Of a stretch of 64,000 nucleotides of DNA, positions 8,481-16,693 are shown piece by piece. The position numbers were made by a program, and so were the translations under genes. Every line of letters starts with the position of its first letter. The stretch's first letter is position 1. The notes beneath the pieces are model-generated. The model was not told the origin of the DNA. It made no database searches and was given only the letters and a program-made list of their open reading frames with translations. The DNA is from Thermorudis peleae (GTDB lineage Bacteria > Chloroflexota > Chloroflexia > Thermomicrobiales > Thermomicrobiaceae), in the NCBI RefSeq assembly GCF_000744775.1, contig NZ_JQMP01000003.1:310001-374000 (forward strand). The letters are read 5' to 3'.

Positions 8481-9383
8481 ATGGCACAGGTACAGCTTGA
8501 GGTTGATCCGCGTATCGCCAACCGTGGCTATGCTCACCCTGAGGTGCTGGTGTCGACCGAGTGGGTTGCCGAGCACCTTGATGATCCCAATGTCCGTATC
8601 GTCGAGTCCGATGAGGACGTGCTGCTCTATGAGCTGGGTCACATCCCGGGTGCGGTCAAGATTGACTGGCATACGGACCTGCAAGATCCGTTGGTCCGTG
8701 ACTTCATCGGCCCGGAGCAGTTCGCTCAGCTCATGAGCCGGCTCGGCATCACGCCGCAGACGCGCGTCGTCTTCTATGGTGATAAGAACAACTGGTGGGC
8801 CGCGTACGCCTACTGGTTCTTCCGCTACATGGGCCATGGCCCGCTCTCGATCATGGACGGTGGACGCAAGAAGTGGGAGGCCGAAGGACGCCCGCTCGTC
8901 CGCGAGGTGCCGAGCTACCCACCCACGGAGTATCCAGTGCCGACGCCGAATCCGGAATTGCGAGCGTTCCGCGACGAGGTGCTCGCTCACATCGGGTATC
9001 GGGGTCGCCAGAAGGTTGGTGAGGGTAAGCCGCTGGTCGATGTGCGCTCGCCAGGCGAGTACCGTGGTGAACTCCTCCACATGCCGGATTATCCGCAGGA
9101 GGGTGCGCTCCGTGGTGGCCACATCCCCGGCGCAGCCAATATTCCGTGGGCACAGGCAGTGCGCGAGGATGGCACCTTTAAGGATGCGGAAGAGCTGCGT
9201 CAGCTCTACCAGAGTCAAGGGGTGACTCCTGATAAGGATGTGATCGTCTACTGCCGCATCGGTGAGCGATCGTCACACACCTGGTTCGTGCTCCACGAGC
9301 TGCTTGGGTATCCAAAGGTCAAGAACTACGATGGCTCGTGGACAGAATGGGGCAACGCCGTTGGTCTGCCCATCGAGCGGTAA
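8481..9383 (+). CDS. two-domain thiosulfate/3-mercaptopyruvate sulfurtransferase (rhodanese)
   Basis: The protein has 300 residues, starting at ATG 8481 after GGAGGGAGG. Two rhodanese domains are present. The N-terminal one (about 15-145) lacks the active Cys. The C-terminal one (about 155-300) has the loop [12 protein letters not shown] with catalytic Cys258. The six-residue loop CRIGER resembles actinobacterial thiosulfate sulfurtransferases (CysA type) more than the CG[S/T]GVT loop of mercaptopyruvate enzymes. It transfers sulfane sulfur to thiol acceptors in the cytosol. It follows OsmC and precedes carbonic anhydrase, probably in one transcript with partial termination at 9398-9437. Confidence 0.92.
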   Translation: MAQVQLEVDPRIANRGYAHPEVLVSTEWVAEHLDDPNVRIVESDEDVLLYELGHIPGAVKIDWHTDLQDPLVRDFIGPEQFAQLMSRLGITPQTRVVFYGDKNNWWAAYAYWFFRYMGHGPLSIMDGGRKKWEAEGRPLVREVPSYPPTEYPVPTPNPELRAFRDEVLAHIGYRGRQKVGEGKPLVDVRSPGEYRGELLHMPDYPQEGALRGGHIPGAANIPWAQAVREDGTFKDAEELRQLYQSQGVTPDKDVIVYCRIGERSSHTWFVLHELLGYPKVKNYDGSWTEWGNAVGLPIER

Positions 9384-9397
9384 CCGTGTCGTGAAGT

Positions 9398-9437
9398 CTC
9401 GGCCGGGCGGTTGACCTGTCCGGCACGCCCGGCCGAG
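9398..9437 (+). terminator. GC-rich hairpin between rhodanese and carbonic anhydrase
   Basis: CTCGGCCGGGCG (9398-9409) pairs perfectly with CGCCCGGCCGAG (9426-9437) around a 16-base loop. No T run follows. It ends 12 bases before the next RBS, so it may be a processing or attenuation hairpin. Confidence 0.5.
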
Positions 9438-9461
9438 CTATCGTCGGAAGGGAGAGGCACT

Positions 9462-9959
9462 GTGTCTGCAGTCTCCCAGTTCCTTGAGGCGAATGCACGC
9501 TATGCATCGTCGTTTGCCAAGGGCGATCTTGCCGCACCGCCAACCAAGCGCGTGGCGATTGTGACATGCATGGATGCTCGCCTTGATCCAGCGAAATTCC
9601 TTGGGCTTGAAGAAGGTGATGCGCACGTCATTCGCAACGCTGGCGGGCGCGTCACGGCTGATGTTCTCCGGTCCCTTATCATTTCCCAACAATTTCTGGG
9701 CACCCGTGAAATCCTCGTGATTCACCATACAGACTGCGGCATGCTGACCTTTACCGATGAGCAACTGCGTCAGCGGCTCCGTGAGCAGTTTGGCGTACCC
9801 GCCGACGATTGGGCCTTTCTGCCGTTTACCGATCTCGAACAGAGTGTCCGTGACGATATAGCGCTTATTCGGCGTTCGCCGTTCATTGTGCCGGAGACAA
9901 CGGTTACGGGTTGGATCTATGATGTACGAACGGGGAAGCTCTTGCCAGTTGACCAGTGA
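9462..9959 (+). CDS. beta-class carbonic anhydrase
   Basis: The start is GTG 9462 behind GGAAGGGAGAGG, giving 165 residues; longer upstream frames run through the hairpin. Zinc ligands are visible as TCMDARLDP (Cys, with the Asp-Arg dyad) and VIHHTDCGM (His and Cys). GGRVT and the C-terminal PFIVPETTVTGWIYDV fit the small beta-CA group found in Mycobacterium (Rv1284 type) and many thermophiles. It interconverts CO2 and bicarbonate in the cytosol. Its position between a rhodanese and SBP56 is notable, since some beta-CA homologues hydrolyse CS2 or COS; that is speculation here. Confidence 0.92.
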   Translation: MSAVSQFLEANARYASSFAKGDLAAPPTKRVAIVTCMDARLDPAKFLGLEEGDAHVIRNAGGRVTADVLRSLIISQQFLGTREILVIHHTDCGMLTFTDEQLRQRLREQFGVPADDWAFLPFTDLEQSVRDDIALIRRSPFIVPETTVTGWIYDVRTGKLLPVDQ

Positions 9960-9968
9960 TCCTTGCCC

Positions 9969-9997
9969 TTGACAGTGGCAGCCTTGGTGAGGATGAT
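9969..9997 (+). promoter_or_regulatory. candidate promoter for SBP56
   Basis: TTGACA (9969-9974) lies 17 bases before GATGAT (9992-9997). The -35 is consensus and the -10 is weak. It is 80 bases upstream of the SBP56 RBS. Confidence 0.4.
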
Positions 9998-10079
9998 ACC
10001 ACGTATCCAATGCACGCTTCGACGCATGCGTGGTGCTTCGCATCGCGTTTGAGCGGCAAAAGAAAAGGAGGGAGTCTCC

Positions 10080-11471
10080 ATGGCAACGTGGCGCCCAGAT
10101 CCAACCTTCTATCCGTCGCCTCGCTCGGCAATGAAAGCGCCGCCCGAAGAACTGGCCTATGTTGTCCGTCTCAATCCCAATGGCGATGGGCGGCCCGACG
10201 CCTTGTGCGTCGTTGATGTCAATCCACAGTCATCGACCTACAGCAAGATTGTGGCGACGGTCGAGATGCCATACACCGGTGGTGAGTTGCACCACTTTGG
10301 CTGGAATGCCTGCAGTTCGGCACTCTGCCCAAATGCCCCGCATCCGCATATTGAGCGTCGCTACCTCATCATCCCTGATATTCGCAGCTCGCACATCACC
10401 GTGATCGACACAAAACCTGATCCCTCAAACCCCAAGGTCGTGAAGGTGATCCAGCCGGAAGAGGTTGCTGACCGCGCTGGCTATTCGCGTGGTCATACCG
10501 TCCACTGTGGACCGGATGGCATTTACGTCAGTGCGCTTGGGTCACCTAATGGCGAGGGTCCAGGAGGCATCTTCGTGCTCGATCATGATTCATTCGATGT
10601 CCTGGGACGCTGGGAAATCGACCGTGGCGAGCAGTACCTTGCCTACGACTTCTGGTGGAACCTTGGCCATGACACGCTGGTCACCAGCGAGTGGGGTACC
10701 CCGAAGATGGTCGAGCACGGGGTTCAAGCTGACTTGCTGCTCAATGCGCAGTATGGCCATAAGCTCCACTTCTGGGACTTGCGCCGTCGCCGCGTGATCC
10801 AGACCGTTGATTTGGGGGCTGAGCACCAGATGGCGCTTGAGCTGCGCCCAGCGCATGATCCGACCAAGGCCTACGGATTTGTGAATACGGTAGTCAGTCT
10901 GCACGATCTCTCAGCGAACATCTTCCTCTGGTATCGTGAGAATGGCAAGTGGGCGGCACGCAAGGTTATTACGATTCCAGCCGAGCCAGCTGAAGAAGAC
11001 CAGCTGCCACCCGTCCTCAAGCCATTCAAGGCGGTGCCGCCGCTGGTCACTGACATTGATCTCTCGCTCGATGACCGCTTCCTCTACGTCTCCTGCTGGG
11101 GCACTGGCGAGCTGCGTCAGTATGACGTCAGTGATCCATTCAATCCCAAGCTCACTGGTGTCGTCCAGATCGGCGGCATTGTCCGCCGGGCAGGACACCC
11201 TGCAGTCAATGGCCCGCTCAACGGCGCCCCGCAGATGGTTGAAATTAGCCGCGACGGCCGCCGAGTCTACGTCACGAACTCGCTTTACGCCGCGTGGGAT
11301 GCCCAGTTCTATCCTGATGGCATCCGCGGGTGGATGGTGAAGATCGACGTGAATCCGGAGGGTGGCATCGCGCTCGATCCGAACTTCTTCATCGACTTCG
11401 GCGACCAGCGAGCGCATCAGGTGCGGCTCCAGGGCGGTGATGCATCGTCCGATTCCTACTGCTTCCCATAA
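10080..11471 (+). CDS. selenium-binding protein SBP56 family (methanethiol oxidase)
   Basis: The protein has 463 residues, starting at ATG 10080 seven bases after AAGGAGGGAG. It is a full-length SBP56 beta-propeller, with FGWNACSSALCPN carrying the conserved Cys pair, the copper/His motifs YSRGHTVHCGPDG and VTSEWGTPKM, and the C-terminal DQRAHQVRLQGGDASSDSYC. Bacterial members are methanethiol oxidases giving sulfide, formaldehyde and H2O2 with a copper cofactor. There is no signal peptide, so it is predicted cytosolic, whereas several characterised bacterial enzymes are periplasmic. The rhodanese and OsmC upstream could handle its sulfide and peroxide products. Confidence 0.93.
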   Translation: MATWRPDPTFYPSPRSAMKAPPEELAYVVRLNPNGDGRPDALCVVDVNPQSSTYSKIVATVEMPYTGGELHHFGWNACSSALCPNAPHPHIERRYLIIPDIRSSHITVIDTKPDPSNPKVVKVIQPEEVADRAGYSRGHTVHCGPDGIYVSALGSPNGEGPGGIFVLDHDSFDVLGRWEIDRGEQYLAYDFWWNLGHDTLVTSEWGTPKMVEHGVQADLLLNAQYGHKLHFWDLRRRRVIQTVDLGAEHQMALELRPAHDPTKAYGFVNTVVSLHDLSANIFLWYRENGKWAARKVITIPAEPAEEDQLPPVLKPFKAVPPLVTDIDLSLDDRFLYVSCWGTGELRQYDVSDPFNPKLTGVVQIGGIVRRAGHPAVNGPLNGAPQMVEISRDGRRVYVTNSLYAAWDAQFYPDGIRGWMVKIDVNPEGGIALDPNFFIDFGDQRAHQVRLQGGDASSDSYCFP

Positions 11472-11495
11472 CGCATGGGGCAGTGATGGATGTCT

Positions 11496-11527
11496 GCTGC
11501 CCCGGGTATGGTGACGCCCGGGGCAGC
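11496..11527 (+). terminator. GC-rich hairpin after SBP56
   Basis: GCTGCCCCGGG pairs with CCCGGGGCAGC around a 10-base loop. No T run follows, and it sits 32 bases before the next gene. Confidence 0.55.
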
Positions 11528-11559
11528 GCTGTGTCTCTGGCTGAAAGGACGACCGAGCA

Positions 11560-12264
11560 ATGAGCCCGCTCTGGCCCTGGCTTTCACTCATCTTCCTCGG
11601 AGCGTTTCACGGTGTAAATCCAGCGATGGGCTGGCTCTTCGCCGTTGCGCTTGGCCTGCAGGAACGGCGCACGCGTGCCGTCGTCGAAGCAATGGGGCCG
11701 ATCGCGCTTGGCCACGCTCTCGCGATTGGTGTGGTTGCGGTCGTCGTTGGCGTGTTGCGAGTTGTTCTCCCCCAATGGCTCCTGCTTCTCTTCGGTGGCG
11801 TCGCGATCCTCGGTTTTGCTGCCTATAAGCTTGTGACGCGCTTCCGTCATCCGCGATGGGTTGGGTTCCGCGTTAAGCCGTACGAGCTCGTGATCTGGTC
11901 GGCCTTGATGGCAACGGCTCACGGCGCTGGCCTGATGCTCGTGCCGGTCATCGCCGCGCTCCGTGGCGGCCCAGCGCCTAATGTTGGTGGCCATGCAGCG
12001 CACCTCGTCCTCGCTGGCCAATCACTGGGCATGGCCCTACTCGCAGTTGTGGTGCATACAGTGGCGATGCTGGTCGTCATGGCGGCCGTTGCCCTCGTCG
12101 TCTACCACGAACTCGGTGTTGATATCCTGCGGAGTGCGTGGATCAATCTCGATTTCATCTGGCTCGCAGCGCTCGTTCTTGCTGGGGGCATTACCCTTGC
12201 GCTCGGGTTGTGGCCCGTTGTGCACGGTACCGCACACCTGTCAGTGCTCGGGCGCACAGGCTAA
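11560..12264 (+). CDS. His-motif polytopic membrane protein
   Basis: The protein has 234 residues, with ATG 11560 after GAAAGGACGACC. There are about six membrane helices. Histidines fall in conserved-looking intramembrane motifs: GAFHGVNPAMGW (helix 1), IALGHALAIG (helix 2), ATAHGAGLM (helix 4) and VVHTVAML (helix 5). This pattern recalls the NicO/UreJ/HupE and LysE-like metal or small-solute exporters, but I cannot name the family. Next to SBP56 it might supply or export a metal such as copper, or export a sulfur product; that is inference only. Confidence 0.7.
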   Translation: MSPLWPWLSLIFLGAFHGVNPAMGWLFAVALGLQERRTRAVVEAMGPIALGHALAIGVVAVVVGVLRVVLPQWLLLLFGGVAILGFAAYKLVTRFRHPRWVGFRVKPYELVIWSALMATAHGAGLMLVPVIAALRGGPAPNVGGHAAHLVLAGQSLGMALLAVVVHTVAMLVVMAAVALVVYHELGVDILRSAWINLDFIWLAALVLAGGITLALGLWPVVHGTAHLSVLGRTG

Positions 12265-12411
12265 GCTCAGGGTAGAATAGCCCGGGTGCGTGACGCGCGC
12301 TGACCGAGCAATGCCCTGACCAATGGCGGTAGGGGCCCTGGGCGCAACGGCGCGCGATTGCGGCGCGGCGGGCACCATGTCATCCTACGGCGTCATTGGA
12401 AGGGGTGAACC

Positions 12412-14049
12412 ATGCCGCGAATGACCGGCGGGCAGGCGCTTATTCAGCAGTTGCTTCGTGAGGGAGTCGATACCGTCTTTGGCCTCCCTGGTGTCCAGCT
12501 CGATGGTGCCTTTGATGCCTTGTATGAGGCTCGCGACCGCATCCGCGTGATCCACACGCGCCACGAACAGGCAACCTCCTACATGGCCGACGGCTATCAT
12601 CGCACCACCGGGAAGATTGGGGCGTGTCTCGTCGTACCCGGACCGGGGTTGCTCAATGCCATGGCCGGTTTGTCAACGGCCTATGCTTGCAACTCCAAAG
12701 TGCTCTGTATTGCTGGTCAGATTCCCAGCGACCAGATCGGCAAAGGCCGGGGCATGCTGCATGAGATTCCCGATCAACTGAACGCTGTCCGCTCGGTTAC
12801 GAAGTGGGCAGCACGAGCGATGCGCCCGGAAGAGGTGCCCGGTATTGTCCATCACGCTGTGCAGCAACTCCACACGGGCCGCCCGCGTCCTGTCGAAATC
12901 GAAGTCCCTCAGGACATACTGCTCATAGAAGGTGACATCACGTTGATTGATGAGCCGGTCCAGCCATCGTTACCTGAGCCTGATCCTGATGCGCTTGATC
13001 ACGCTGCACGATTGCTTGGCCAGGCCGAACGCCCAATCATCTTCGCTGGCGGGGGTGTCGTTGCTGCCAACGCGAGCGAGGAATTGCAGGCGCTGGCCGA
13101 GATGCTTGAAGCTCCGGTGATCCTTTCGATGAACGGCAAAGGAGCGCTTTCGGATCGTCACTACTTAACGCAGGCGATGGTTGCTGCCTGGACGCTGTTG
13201 CCCAAGGCTGACGTGATCTTCGCCGTTGGCACGCGCTTTCTGCAGCCGGCAACGGCCGACTGGGGGCCGAAAGGACAGCCACTGATCCACCTTGATATCG
13301 ACCCTGAGGAAATTGGTCGCAACTACCCGGCGACGGTTGGTATTGTCGCTGATGCGAAGCGCGGCCTGGCGGCGCTGCTCGAACGTGTTCCAGCGTATAA
13401 CCGCAAGCGCGCGAGCCGTAAAGATGAACTGCTTGCGCTGAAGGAGCGCGTCCATGACCTCTTCTGGGAAGTGCAGCCCCAAGCGGCATTCGCACAAGCG
13501 CTCCGTGACGCGTTGCCCGAAGAGGGGATTCTGGTCAGTGAGAGCACGCAAGTCGGGTATTGGACCTGGCAGGCTTTCCCTGTCTATCAACCCCGAACCT
13601 TCTTGACTTCAGGGTACCAAGGGACCCTTGGCTACGGGTTTGCAACGGCCCTTGGGGCAAAGGTTGGCAACCCTGATCGTCCAGTTGTCTCGATTAATGG
13701 CGATGGCGGCTTCATGTACAACGTCCAGGAGTTGGCGACCGCTGTCCAGCACCACATCAATGTCGTCACTGTCGTGTTCAACGACAATGCCTATGGCAAC
13801 GTGAAGCGGATTCAGAAGGAGCGCTTCAACGGCCATGTGATCGCTTCTGACCTTGTCAATCCTGACTTTGTGAAGTTAGCAGAAGCCTTCGGCGTCGAAG
13901 GCCGGCGTGTCACAACGCCCGATGCGCTCCGTCGCGCCCTGGAAGAGACGATCTCTGCCGACCACCCGGTACTCATTGAAGTCCCAGTCGGCGAAATGCC
14001 GAGTATCTGGCCAATCTTGTTGCGTGGGCAGCACGGTATCGTCGACTAG
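12412..14049 (+). CDS. thiamine-pyrophosphate enzyme, acetolactate-synthase-like
   Basis: The protein has 545 residues, starting at ATG 12412 after GGAAGGGGTG. It has the three-domain layout of the POX/ALS family. The Pyr domain has the catalytic Glu in HTRHEQATSYMADGY (about residue 50). A central Rossmann domain is at about 190-330. The PP domain carries the ThDP-Mg motif NGDGGFMYN ending in FNDNAYGN (about 430-465). No regulatory small subunit (ilvN) is adjacent, so biosynthetic acetolactate synthase is unlikely. Acetolactate- or pyruvate-decarboxylating or glyoxylate-carboligase-like activity is equally possible. It is transcribed alone and ends in a hairpin shared with the convergent oxidase operon. 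Confidence 0.85.
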   Translation: MPRMTGGQALIQQLLREGVDTVFGLPGVQLDGAFDALYEARDRIRVIHTRHEQATSYMADGYHRTTGKIGACLVVPGPGLLNAMAGLSTAYACNSKVLCIAGQIPSDQIGKGRGMLHEIPDQLNAVRSVTKWAARAMRPEEVPGIVHHAVQQLHTGRPRPVEIEVPQDILLIEGDITLIDEPVQPSLPEPDPDALDHAARLLGQAERPIIFAGGGVVAANASEELQALAEMLEAPVILSMNGKGALSDRHYLTQAMVAAWTLLPKADVIFAVGTRFLQPATADWGPKGQPLIHLDIDPEEIGRNYPATVGIVADAKRGLAALLERVPAYNRKRASRKDELLALKERVHDLFWEVQPQAAFAQALRDALPEEGILVSESTQVGYWTWQAFPVYQPRTFLTSGYQGTLGYGFATALGAKVGNPDRPVVSINGDGGFMYNVQELATAVQHHINVVTVVFNDNAYGNVKRIQKERFNGHVIASDLVNPDFVKLAEAFGVEGRRVTTPDALRRALEETISADHPVLIEVPVGEMPSIWPILLRGQHGIVD

Positions 14050-14113
14050 CAACGGCGTGTCCGCTGCGTGGTCGGACAGGCGTTGCCGGCGCAGGTGCCG
14101 GTGCCATCGGAGA

Positions 14114-14147
14114 AGCAGCGGGTCGGAGGATGCCCCGACCCGCTGCT
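14114..14147. terminator. bidirectional hairpin between convergent genes
   Basis: A 13-bp perfect stem (AGCAGCGGGTCGG with CCGACCCGCTGCT) closes an 8-base loop. It lies between the TPP enzyme and the 3' end of the oxidase operon. There is no T run on either strand. Confidence 0.6.
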
Positions 14148-14170
14148 GACCGCCGAGCGCATGTGCAGCG

Positions 14171-15865
14171 TTAGTAGACCTTAACCGGTGGCGAGACGGG
14201 ATGAAGTGGCAGATAGGTCAGTAGGAACGGCCCATAGGCTAGCACGACAAGGGCAACAGCAAGGCCGAACCAGAGGCCAAGGCGGTCAAATCCTGCCCAG
14301 GTTTCCTCTGGTCCGTGAACATAATCAGTCTGCGGGATGGTGACCGGCTCAGCTAACGGCGCACCAGCCAGGACCGTGCCGAGTGTCACAACGAAGAAGA
14401 GTAGGCCGCTGATTCCAAGGATTGTTCCACCGATTGCTGTGAGCCAGTTCGCCAGATCCCAGTGAAAGAGGTGGAGATAGGTCGCGTTGCCGATCATCGT
14501 GCGGCGTGGCTCGCCGGTCAGTCCGCCAACGAACTGGCCGTTCGAGAAGAGGAACATGCCGATAGCCCACAGCCAGGCTTGCCAGCGAGCGAGTCCTGGC
14601 CAGGCAAGTTGCCGCCCAGTGAAATAGGGAACGAGCCAGTAGCAGACGCCAATGATCGTCAGGGCAACAGCCGTACCAACGGTCAAGTGGAAGTGCGCTG
14701 GGATATACGCCGTGTTGTGAACAACCAGGTTCAGCGTGTAGCTCGCGTTGACAATACCGGTTGCCCCACCGATCACGAACAGCAGCATTGCCAGGAGTTG
14801 TGCGGTCACGCTCGGATTGTCCCAGGGCAAGGTGCGAATCCAGCCGAGCAGTCCCTTGCCGCCACGTGCTCGCCCGCCTGATTCCAGCGCCGCCCCGACG
14901 GTAAAAGCGGTAATGAAACTGCCCGCTGCAACGAAGAAGGTGAGGCTCATTTGCAGTGCCTTGACGAAAATTGGGATGCCTGGATCAAGGAACTGGTGAT
15001 GGACGCCGACCGGCGTTGAGAACAGCAGGAAGATAATGAACGCCAGTCGCCCCAGCGCATCGCTCGGCAGCCGCCCCCCAACCTGCTTGGGGATCATGAC
15101 ATACCAGGAGACATACGCCGGCAGAAGCCAAAAGTAGACGATGGCGTGACCGGTATACCAGAAGAGCGTTCGCGTAAACTCCGGATCAATGGTCTCGACC
15201 CAGCCAAGTGACCAGGGGAGCAGGAAGAAGATTACCTCGACCGCAACGCCGAGCGAGGCGAGATCCCACATAAGGTAGGTCATGATCGATATATAGGCGA
15301 GAAGAGGAATGCGCTCGCCGGGATGCTCCCGTCGCCAGGCTCGCAAGGTCAAGAGCTGGTTAGCCGAAACCAGCCAGGTTGAGACGACCAGGAGTGCGGC
15401 GCCGAGATAGAACAGGGGACTGGCTGGCAACGGTGCATAGAAGGTGTAGAGCACAGTCGCCTGATCCGTGAACATGGTATAGCCGGCAAGTAGCGCGCCC
15501 AGCAGAAGCGTCACAAACGAGAGTTGGAGCAGCCACGTGCTTGCCAGCGGACGATTGAATCCTTTAATCGTCGTCAGCGAAAGGAAACTGTTGGCAAAGG
15601 CAAAGGTAAACAGAAACGCCAGGAGAACGCCATGAATCGTCAGCCCCTGGTAGTAATACGCACGGCCCATGATCGGCGTTGGGTAGAGATCGAGTCCAAT
15701 GCGATTGAGCGCCTGCAGGATGCCATAGAAGCCGCCGATGGCAAGACCGACGAGTCCGATGACGAGTTGTCCAGCGATTGGCCAGCGCTGGTTTGCTGCA
15801 ATTTCGAGCGCGCCAACCGCGCCACTGCCGCCGCGTGCCGCAGCAACTGCCGCCGTCCCGCTCAT
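14171..15865 (-). CDS. cbaA: ba3-type cytochrome c oxidase subunit I
   Basis: The protein has 564 residues, with 13 or so membrane helices. It carries the B-family haem-copper motifs: LTIHGVLLAFLF with the low-spin haem His near residue 75, GHAIVYFWLLPAYVSWY with the CuB His and the cross-linked Tyr (about 235-250), VGVHHQF with the CuB His pair (about 285), and IPAHFHLTVGTAVAL with the two haem His near 385. It reduces O2 to water and pumps protons with a B-type K-channel. Its ATG overlaps the subunit II stop (15862-15865). No subunit III is present, as usual for ba3 enzymes. Confidence 0.95.
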   Translation of the reverse strand: MSGTAAVAAARGGSGAVGALEIAANQRWPIAGQLVIGLVGLAIGGFYGILQALNRIGLDLYPTPIMGRAYYYQGLTIHGVLLAFLFTFAFANSFLSLTTIKGFNRPLASTWLLQLSFVTLLLGALLAGYTMFTDQATVLYTFYAPLPASPLFYLGAALLVVSTWLVSANQLLTLRAWRREHPGERIPLLAYISIMTYLMWDLASLGVAVEVIFFLLPWSLGWVETIDPEFTRTLFWYTGHAIVYFWLLPAYVSWYVMIPKQVGGRLPSDALGRLAFIIFLLFSTPVGVHHQFLDPGIPIFVKALQMSLTFFVAAGSFITAFTVGAALESGGRARGGKGLLGWIRTLPWDNPSVTAQLLAMLLFVIGGATGIVNASYTLNLVVHNTAYIPAHFHLTVGTAVALTIIGVCYWLVPYFTGRQLAWPGLARWQAWLWAIGMFLFSNGQFVGGLTGEPRRTMIGNATYLHLFHWDLANWLTAIGGTILGISGLLFFVVTLGTVLAGAPLAEPVTIPQTDYVHGPEETWAGFDRLGLWFGLAVALVVLAYGPFLLTYLPLHPVSPPVKVY

Positions 15866-16329
15866 CGCACCACCACCTTCCCGTACATCGTCTGGTGGCC
15901 GAACCCGCAGTATTCGTTGCAGAGGAAAACGTAGTCCCCTGGCTTCGTAAAGTGCGCCGTAACCTTTGTCACTTCACCAGGAACGACCATGGCATTGACA
16001 TCAGTGCCAGTGAGCTCGAACCCGTGTGTGACATCAGGCGAAGAGACAAGGAACGTCACTGTGGAACCAACCGGCACCGTAATTTCATTGGGATTAAACT
16101 GCCACGCCTGCGCAATAATGACCGCTTCGTAGGTGTTCGGCCCGGTTTGGCGCAACCCCGGCTGGTTAAACGGCGGGGTTTGGCGGAGCGTGCGAGCGTC
16201 CACACGCTCGACCGGTGCGGGAAGGCGTACGCGCGTTAGAGCAACGCTGATGCCAATGGCTGCTTGGAAGCCAAGGAGAACAGCGACGGCGACGATCAGG
16301 AACATGCGCTCATAGCGGTCGAGCTTCAT
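15862..16329 (-). CDS. cbaB: ba3-type cytochrome c oxidase subunit II (CuA)
   Basis: The protein has 155 residues with one N-terminal membrane anchor (MFLIVAVAVLLGFQAAIGI) and a periplasmic cupredoxin domain. CuA ligands are His in SSPDVTHGFEL and the cluster CNEYCGFGHQTM near the C-terminus (two Cys, His, Met). The size and single helix match Thermus CbaB. It accepts electrons from a cytochrome c or cupredoxin and passes them to subunit I. It overlaps cbaA by four bases, and subunit IIa ends three bases upstream. Confidence 0.95.
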   Translation of the reverse strand: MKLDRYERMFLIVAVAVLLGFQAAIGISVALTRVRLPAPVERVDARTLRQTPPFNQPGLRQTGPNTYEAVIIAQAWQFNPNEITVPVGSTVTFLVSSPDVTHGFELTGTDVNAMVVPGEVTKVTAHFTKPGDYVFLCNEYCGFGHQTMYGKVVVR

Positions 16330-16332
16330 TGC

Positions 16333-16476
16333 TCACCCCCGCTGAATCAGCAAGAGCAACACTGCGCCCCAGGTTCCAAGGATGATGAACAGAAAGAGCA
16401 GGGATAAAAACAACGTGCCGACCGGGCGGGTTTCCTCCCCGTCCGATCGGCGAGCCGAGGGATCAGTCGTGGCCAT
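16333..16476 (-). CDS. cytochrome c oxidase subunit IIa-like
   Basis: ATG 16476 follows GGAGGGAGCC at good spacing and gives 47 residues; longer upstream frames are spurious. The sequence is a short polar N-terminus and a single membrane helix, VGTLFLSLLFLFIILGTWG. That layout and its place directly before subunit II match the ba3 subunit IIa (CbaD/COX2A) that completes the helix pair of subunit II. It overlaps the preceding gene by 14 bases. Confidence 0.75.
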   Translation of the reverse strand: MATTDPSARRSDGEETRPVGTLFLSLLFLFIILGTWGAVLLLLIQRG

Positions 16477-16693
16477 GGCTCCCTCCTTCGCCAAGTTGCC
16501 GGTCAACGGCCTCGACCGCTTGACGCCAGACAAGCAGTGCGGCGGCAATGATAAGCAGTGCAACACCACCGAGCAAGAGTGTTCGCGGTGTCGCTCCGCC
16601 GCTCAGTATCACCAGTGCACTGTGAAGGAAGACCACTGCACTGATCCCTCCAGCCACAAGGAGTCCGATCCAGAGCAGAAATAGCCGATTCAT
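16463..16693 (-). CDS. two-helix membrane protein heading the ba3 operon
   Basis: The protein has 76 residues. Two hydrophobic helices (LFLLWIGLLVAGGISAVVFL and LLLGGVALLIIAAALLVW) are followed by a charged tail ending GEGGSHGHD. It is translationally coupled to the IIa gene. I do not recognise a family. By position it is an accessory or assembly factor of the ba3 oxidase, and the His-rich end could touch copper or haem delivery. A start with RBS lies at ATG 16693 after GGAGGATAAGC on the minus strand. Confidence 0.7.
   Translation of the reverse strand: MNRLFLLWIGLLVAGGISAVVFLHSALVILSGGATPRTLLLGGVALLIIAAALLVWRQAVEAVDRQLGEGGSHGHD

Noticed and set aside
12265-12411. Possible TPP riboswitch before the thiamine-dependent enzyme
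   Set aside because: The conserved CTGAGA and ACCTGAT blocks are absent. The region is GC-rich with no matching fold.
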